Assembly: GCA_903772945.1 (NCBI GenBank)
Contig: CAICTM010000999.1
Span: 1 to 40,148, forward strand
Reading direction: 5' to 3'
Length of the DNA: 40,148 nt
From: Seminavis robusta
Taxonomy: Eukaryota; Bacillariophyta; Bacillariophyceae; Naviculales; Naviculaceae
This document shows, piece by piece, positions 38,125-40,148 of this stretch (positions are counted from its first letter, which is position 1; each line of letters begins with the position of its first letter). The notes beneath the pieces were generated by a model. That model was not told the origin of the DNA and ran no database searches. It saw only the letters and a program-made list of their open reading frames with translations. A program made the translations under genes and the position numbers.

Positions 38125-38246
38125 TCCCCTTGTAGGATTGCCATCGTGCGACGCACATGTCTACATCCAATCTCATGAGAGTGCCCGCACTTTAAATCAT
38201 ATGTCTCCTTTCCGACTGATCGTGCCTCTGTGACCTTGTCAGGGGG

Positions 38247-38666
38247 TGAATGCAATACACGGCTTTAGCCTTATTCGCGATCGATCCTAGATAGGGTTTG
38301 AGTTCGACTCATGATGAGTCTCTCGTGAATAGTCATTGAGACAGGGTTCTCATGACCGCTAGTCATACTATGGTCGATGTGTAACATCGCGCTAGATATT
38401 TAGCTGCCGTGGAGAGATTCCACGCTAACTAGATAAATGCTAGACGAATCTCCACGCGTTCCGTTTTTGGTCGTGGAGAGTAGGATTACTACCACAACCT
38501 ACTCTATCACACTTTCAGTCTCCCGCGGGAGTTCAGATCTACGATCCCTTGATTGTGATCTCTCTCGTTATTAGTTTTCATAGCTTTCTCTATATCTCTC
38601 ATAACTTTCATTCTCTCAAACTCAAAACACTCGAAAGATCTTTACACTAGCTTTTAGCGTAGTGCA
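38247..38666 (+). repeat. LTR of the right gypsy-like element
   Basis: This ~420-base sequence starts TGAATGCAATACACGG directly after a polypurine-like AGGGGG and ends TAGCGTAGTGCA, a TG...CA pair typical of LTRs. It lies 3' of pol. It differs from the left copy by scattered substitutions and small indels. Confidence 0.7.
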
Positions 38667-38919
38667 CACGGTATCGTCCCGAAATAGCCCATATCGAACA
38701 CTGAAAAAGGGTGATATCGGTTCGTTTGAGTTGTTGTGGCCCTGCTGGGTCAGATGCTATTGAATGATATTGTTGTTGGGGGTATTAGGGGACCTGTCTG
38801 GCTCCTACCAATGGTGTTTGCATGGTCTACGAGTTGTCCTGGGCCATTCGCTAGCAAACGTGCTAAGTGGCTAATGTGGAGCACTCCTGGATACAAGGCA
38901 TGATGGGGATAGTTGCACA

Positions 38920-39088
38920 GAGATAGCTGAACTAACTTCTTATATATATAGATGGACAATCTGGATGCTGGGGGTGGGGCTGGGACTTGTAGTATAGCTT
39001 CTGTAGCCCATATTGACCCCGAATTGGGGCGATACGCTGTCAAAACGGGGTCATTACGGGTTGTTCTACGTATTGGGGCCCACATATG
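38920..39088 (+). repeat. Direct repeat, copy 1
   Basis: This ~169-base unit (GAGATAGCTGAACTAACTTC ... GGGGCCCACATATG) is repeated at 39265-39433 with about a dozen substitutions. It includes a TATATATATAGATGGACAAT stretch. Confidence 0.85.
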
Positions 39089-39264
39089 CTGAATGTTGTT
39101 ATATTCCATGTTTCTATAGTATATTAGGAGTCCATCTTCTATGGGATCAATATCCATGGGCCTCTTCTATCCTGGTGGTATAGCTGTCGACTGCTGTTGC
39201 AAAATATACATGGCAAAACACCGAATTCGACATCCGCCAAGGTGTTGGGGTGAATAGCATGAAA

Positions 39265-39433
39265 GAGACAGCTGAACTAACTTCTTATATATATAGATGG
39301 ACAATCTTGATGCTGGGGGTGTGGCTGGGACTTGTAGTATAGCTTCTGTAGCCCATATTGACTCTGAATTGAGGCGATACGCTGTCAAAACGGGGTCATA
39401 TCGGGTTGTTCTACGTATTGGGGCAAACATATG
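39265..39433 (+). repeat. Direct repeat, copy 2
   Basis: Second copy of the unit at 38920-39088, offset by 345 bases. The DNA between the copies is not repeated. Confidence 0.85.
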
Positions 39434-40148
39434 TATATATAAAAAGTACTAGTTTTAGGCAGACTACCTATCTGGTCCGGAGGACCTTTGTCAACGCTGG
39501 TACGAATCGAGCCCTAGGGCCCAAGCAACTGAGTCGTTTATGTGAGTGGTCGCACGACACGAGGGGAATAGCATTCAGTTTCATTGAAACAAGAGGTTTT
39601 TCCTCATAGAAGCACGATGGTGACTAGCTGACTAGTCTACGCTCGTCTTTCACCTCCATCCCCAACGAGAGGGGACAGGTCCTTGTTTCTCCACTATCAC
39701 AGTGAGTGCCTCCTCGTGGAGTGACCGGGGGCGCAGTGGCCTAATCCGGATTAAGACTAAAATGTGTGATCATCAGTTGTTGTTGCCTTTGGAGCTGTCG
39801 ATTCGCTGGAGCAAGTTGCTTCTGGAACTCGGTTCGGGCCAGGGTGGTAGATTCAAGCCATCGTTTTGTCTTGTCGATAACTTGATATAGTGAAATGGTA
39901 AGCGGCTGATCGGTTTTTTGGTGTCCCGGCAGCTGGACCTCTCCAGTGCGTCCGCACGCGGGGCTAGATAAGCTAATACGTACCGCCTTCGCGTCATGTT
40001 CACTTGTTGCGACCTCGAACCCCGCTATCGACGTCACAGAGTGATGCAGTTGGAATAGTTGGTGGGGTTAGGCAGTGCCATGAACGGATCATTCTCCGGT
40101 TGACGTCCAAATGGTGAAAGTTGCTTTAGGGCGTATCTCCTTTTCCGC

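Larger units (their letters stand above)
28469..38666. mobile_element. Right arm of the inverted composite retroelement
   Basis: From the outside in: an LTR (38247-38666), gypsy-like pol on the plus strand (34862-38124), LINE-like ORF1 on the minus strand (34774-30271) and about 1.8 kb of ORF2 on the minus strand (30268-28469). It extends past the point where the left arm stops, by about 1.5 kb of endonuclease and linker sequence (28469-29947), but it too stops before any reverse transcriptase of the LINE. Confidence 0.8.
38667..40148. other. Right flank without a clear gene
   Basis: No gene is supported. Apart from a 169-base direct repeat, the stretch has weak minus-strand frames at 40037-39741 and 40003-39773 with no recognisable domain. 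The bases after the right LTR end (CACGG) do not match those before the left LTR end (GGGAG), so no target duplication brackets the 17-kb unit. Confidence 0.5.

Noticed and set aside
21721..38671. A target duplication flanking the whole 17-kb inverted unit.
   Set aside because: The five bases outside the left end (GGGAG) and the right end (CACGG) do not match.
39720..40030. A tRNA-like signal: GTGGCCTAAT (D-arm-like) at about 39737 and GGTTCGAG in complement near 40010.
   Set aside because: The two boxes lie on opposite strands and too far apart, and no cloverleaf can be drawn.

Overview
This window looks like nuclear DNA of a diatom or a close stramenopile relative, possibly a raphid pennate diatom. 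That is an inference from gene style: a secreted Hint-domain protein, a protein with a diatom-type plastid targeting leader (a cleavage site followed by Phe), short intergenic spaces studded with CTAG arrays, and a heavy load of eukaryotic transposable elements (PIF/Harbinger, a DDE transposase, a Ty3/gypsy-like pol, a two-ORF LINE-like element). No bacterial operons, tRNA or rRNA genes, or CRISPR arrays were found.

Layout. From 1 to 4.4 kb there are two ordinary host genes: a secreted or membrane Hint-domain protein (1093-2472) and a putatively plastid-targeted protein (3296-4423). A possible decayed minus-strand gene lies between them. From 4.4 to 6.3 kb the DNA is spacer rich in CTAG arrays, holding a decayed C-terminal fragment of a reverse transcriptase with a GIY-YIG-like motif. 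From about 6.3 to 10.9 kb there is a two-gene PIF/Harbinger transposon: a plus-strand accessory protein gene converging on a minus-strand DDE transposase gene. The accessory gene is split by an 894-base insert made of short iterated words in both orientations. The insert is flanked by a 7-base target duplication, and skipping it together with one duplicate copy restores the reading frame exactly. From 11.0 to 12.2 kb there is a broken minus-strand gene with a Pro/Gln-rich repeat tail. From 12.9 to 16.1 kb there is a long gene with a C4HC3 zinc finger and low-complexity repeats, shifted in frame at least three times. From 16.7 to 19.6 kb there is an intact 904-residue DDE transposase-like protein with AT-hooks and a SAP-like tail, preceded by an array of a 13-base motif with a hairpin. 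From 19.6 to 21.7 kb there are small decayed ORFs and a telomere-like tract.

The most striking structure spans 21726-38666. It is a 17-kb imperfect inverted repeat. Each arm reads, from the outside in, LTR, outward-facing gypsy-like pol, a head-to-head junction, then an inward-facing LINE-like ORF1 and the start of an endonuclease ORF2. Both arms share the same pol/ORF1 junction and both lack gag, the 5' LTR and the LINE reverse transcriptase. ORF1 is fully open in the left arm (1427 residues) and frameshifted in the right arm, while pol is better preserved on the right. Similarity between the arms is mosaic: the first ~284 codons of ORF1 are strongly diverged, then the sequence becomes nearly identical at a sharp point. 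This suggests inverted duplication of a composite element, followed by recombination or gene conversion between the arms.

The last 1.5 kb has no clear gene, only a 169-base direct repeat. All functional calls rest on reading the sequence by eye; no database search or alignment program was run.
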